The translations under genes and the position numbers were made by a program. Under the pieces are notes generated by a model that was not told the origin of the DNA, ran no database searches, and saw only the letters and a list, made by a program, of their open reading frames with translations. A stretch of 5,783 nucleotides of DNA from a bacterium (GTDB taxonomy: Bacteria; Spirochaetota; UBA4802; UBA5550): NCBI GenBank assembly GCA_024224995.1, contig JAAENB010001334.1:1-5783 (forward strand), written 5' to 3'. Position 1 is the stretch's first letter; each line of letters begins with the position of its first letter. Below are positions 5,536 to 5,783 of the stretch, in pieces.

Positions 5536-5562
5536 AAATTTTTTTAAATTTTAAAAAAATTT
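5536..5562. repeat. 27-bp perfect A/T-only palindrome
   Basis: Thirteen-base arms (AAATTTTTTTAAA and its exact reverse complement) surround one central T. Phased A- and T-tracts of seven suggest a bent or easily melted segment, and it lies upstream of the lipoprotein's presumed promoter. It is also low-complexity DNA, so the symmetry may be partly chance. Confidence 0.6.
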
Positions 5563-5622
5563 TGTGACGATTCCCCTAAAAATGACGCTTATATATAGCC
5601 CCCAAATATAGTAGTAATTTAT

Positions 5623-5628
5623 TATAAT
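5623..5628 (+). promoter_or_regulatory. -10-like element for the right-edge lipoprotein gene
   Basis: A perfect TATAAT would place the start near 5635 and give a leader of about 36 nt. No recognisable -35 lies 16-18 nt upstream (that DNA is a C-run), so the promoter would need an activator or a different sigma contact. Confidence 0.35.
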
Positions 5629-5670
5629 TACAAACTACAATCAAAAAACCTTAAATGGAGGATCTTTATT

Positions 5671-5783
5671 ATGATGAGCAAATTTAAAACAGCGCTTCTG
5701 TTTTTCTTTCTCACTTCAATCACTCTTGTTATGGGCTGTGAAGACTTCACACCTGACTTCCTTTCAGGATCAAGTCAGGACAC
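5671..5783 (+). CDS. Predicted lipoprotein, N-terminal part only (cut by right edge)
   Basis: Thirty-seven complete codons are visible. The ATG at 5671 follows GGAGG (5657-5661) at 9 nt, an excellent ribosome binding site; the next ATG (5674) is 12 nt away. The N-terminus has K4 and K6, a hydrophobic core ALLFFFLTSITLV and the lipobox V-M-G-C with the lipidated cysteine at residue 23, followed by acidic E-D and then Ser-rich sequence. This is a type II signal peptide, so the mature protein is a membrane-anchored exported lipoprotein. Its N-terminus resembles the left-hand lipoproteins in general layout only, not in sequence. Domain content and function cannot be judged from this fragment. Confidence 0.8.
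   Translation, partial: MMSKFKTALLFFFLTSITLVMGCEDFTPDFLSGSSQD

Larger units (their letters stand above)
5405..5670. other. AT-rich divergent intergenic region
   Basis: This spacer separates the DUF362 gene from the right-edge lipoprotein gene, which are transcribed away from each other. It holds two TTGACA hexamers on the minus strand, a small hairpin (GTTTTC-TTC-GAAAAC, 5518-5532), an A/T-only palindrome (5536-5562), two TGACG pentamers at 5565 and 5583, and a TATAAT at 5623. I see no ORF with a ribosome binding site, no tRNA and no clear riboswitch. Confidence 0.6.

Overview
The window looks like a chromosomal stretch of a moderately AT-rich, Gram-negative-type bacterium. The evidence for an outer envelope is three predicted lipoproteins, each with a short signal peptide ending in a G-C lipobox (two read L/V-W-G-C, one V-M-G-C). 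The relaxed lipoboxes and the Ig-like/DUF2341/LamG architecture would suit a spirochaete or a similar lipoprotein-rich lineage. That is only a guess: there is no rRNA or other phylogenetic marker here.

Layout. Positions 1-2317 hold two tandem minus-strand copies of one large surface lipoprotein gene. The downstream copy is cut by the left edge (1-655); the upstream copy is complete (860-2317). They align without gaps at an offset of 1644 bp. A hand count of the first 600 bases gives about 40 mismatches, or about 93% identity. Part of the upstream intergenic DNA is duplicated too. Positions 2318-2490 contain three stacked hairpins, two with T-tracts, between the upstream copy and the next gene.

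Positions 2491-3962 are a divergent regulator/target pair: a DeoR-type HTH + WYL-domain transcription factor (minus, TTG start) and a small FMN-binding split-barrel (PPOX-family) protein (plus). Their 5' ends face each other across about 120 bp. That spacer holds two sigma70-like promoters whose -35 boxes overlap inside one inverted repeat, so a single bound regulator could control both. Positions 3959-5404 encode a DUF362-family protein on the minus strand. Its stop codon overlaps the PPOX stop by 4 bp, tail to tail. Positions 5405-5670 are an AT-rich intergenic region with a 27-bp A/T-only palindrome. Positions 5671-5783 begin a third lipoprotein gene (plus), cut by the right edge.

How it fits together. 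The regulator and the PPOX protein form a plausible self-contained switch. The lipoprotein pair looks like a recently duplicated, diverging surface-protein family. The copies differ most in signal peptide and promoter/start region: the downstream copy has a clean promoter, while in the upstream copy a terminator-like hairpin occupies that place. I see no mobile-element gene, CRISPR array, tRNA or rRNA. No complete novel system is evident; the most interesting signals are the shared-operator divergent promoter and the altered 5' region of the upstream lipoprotein copy.
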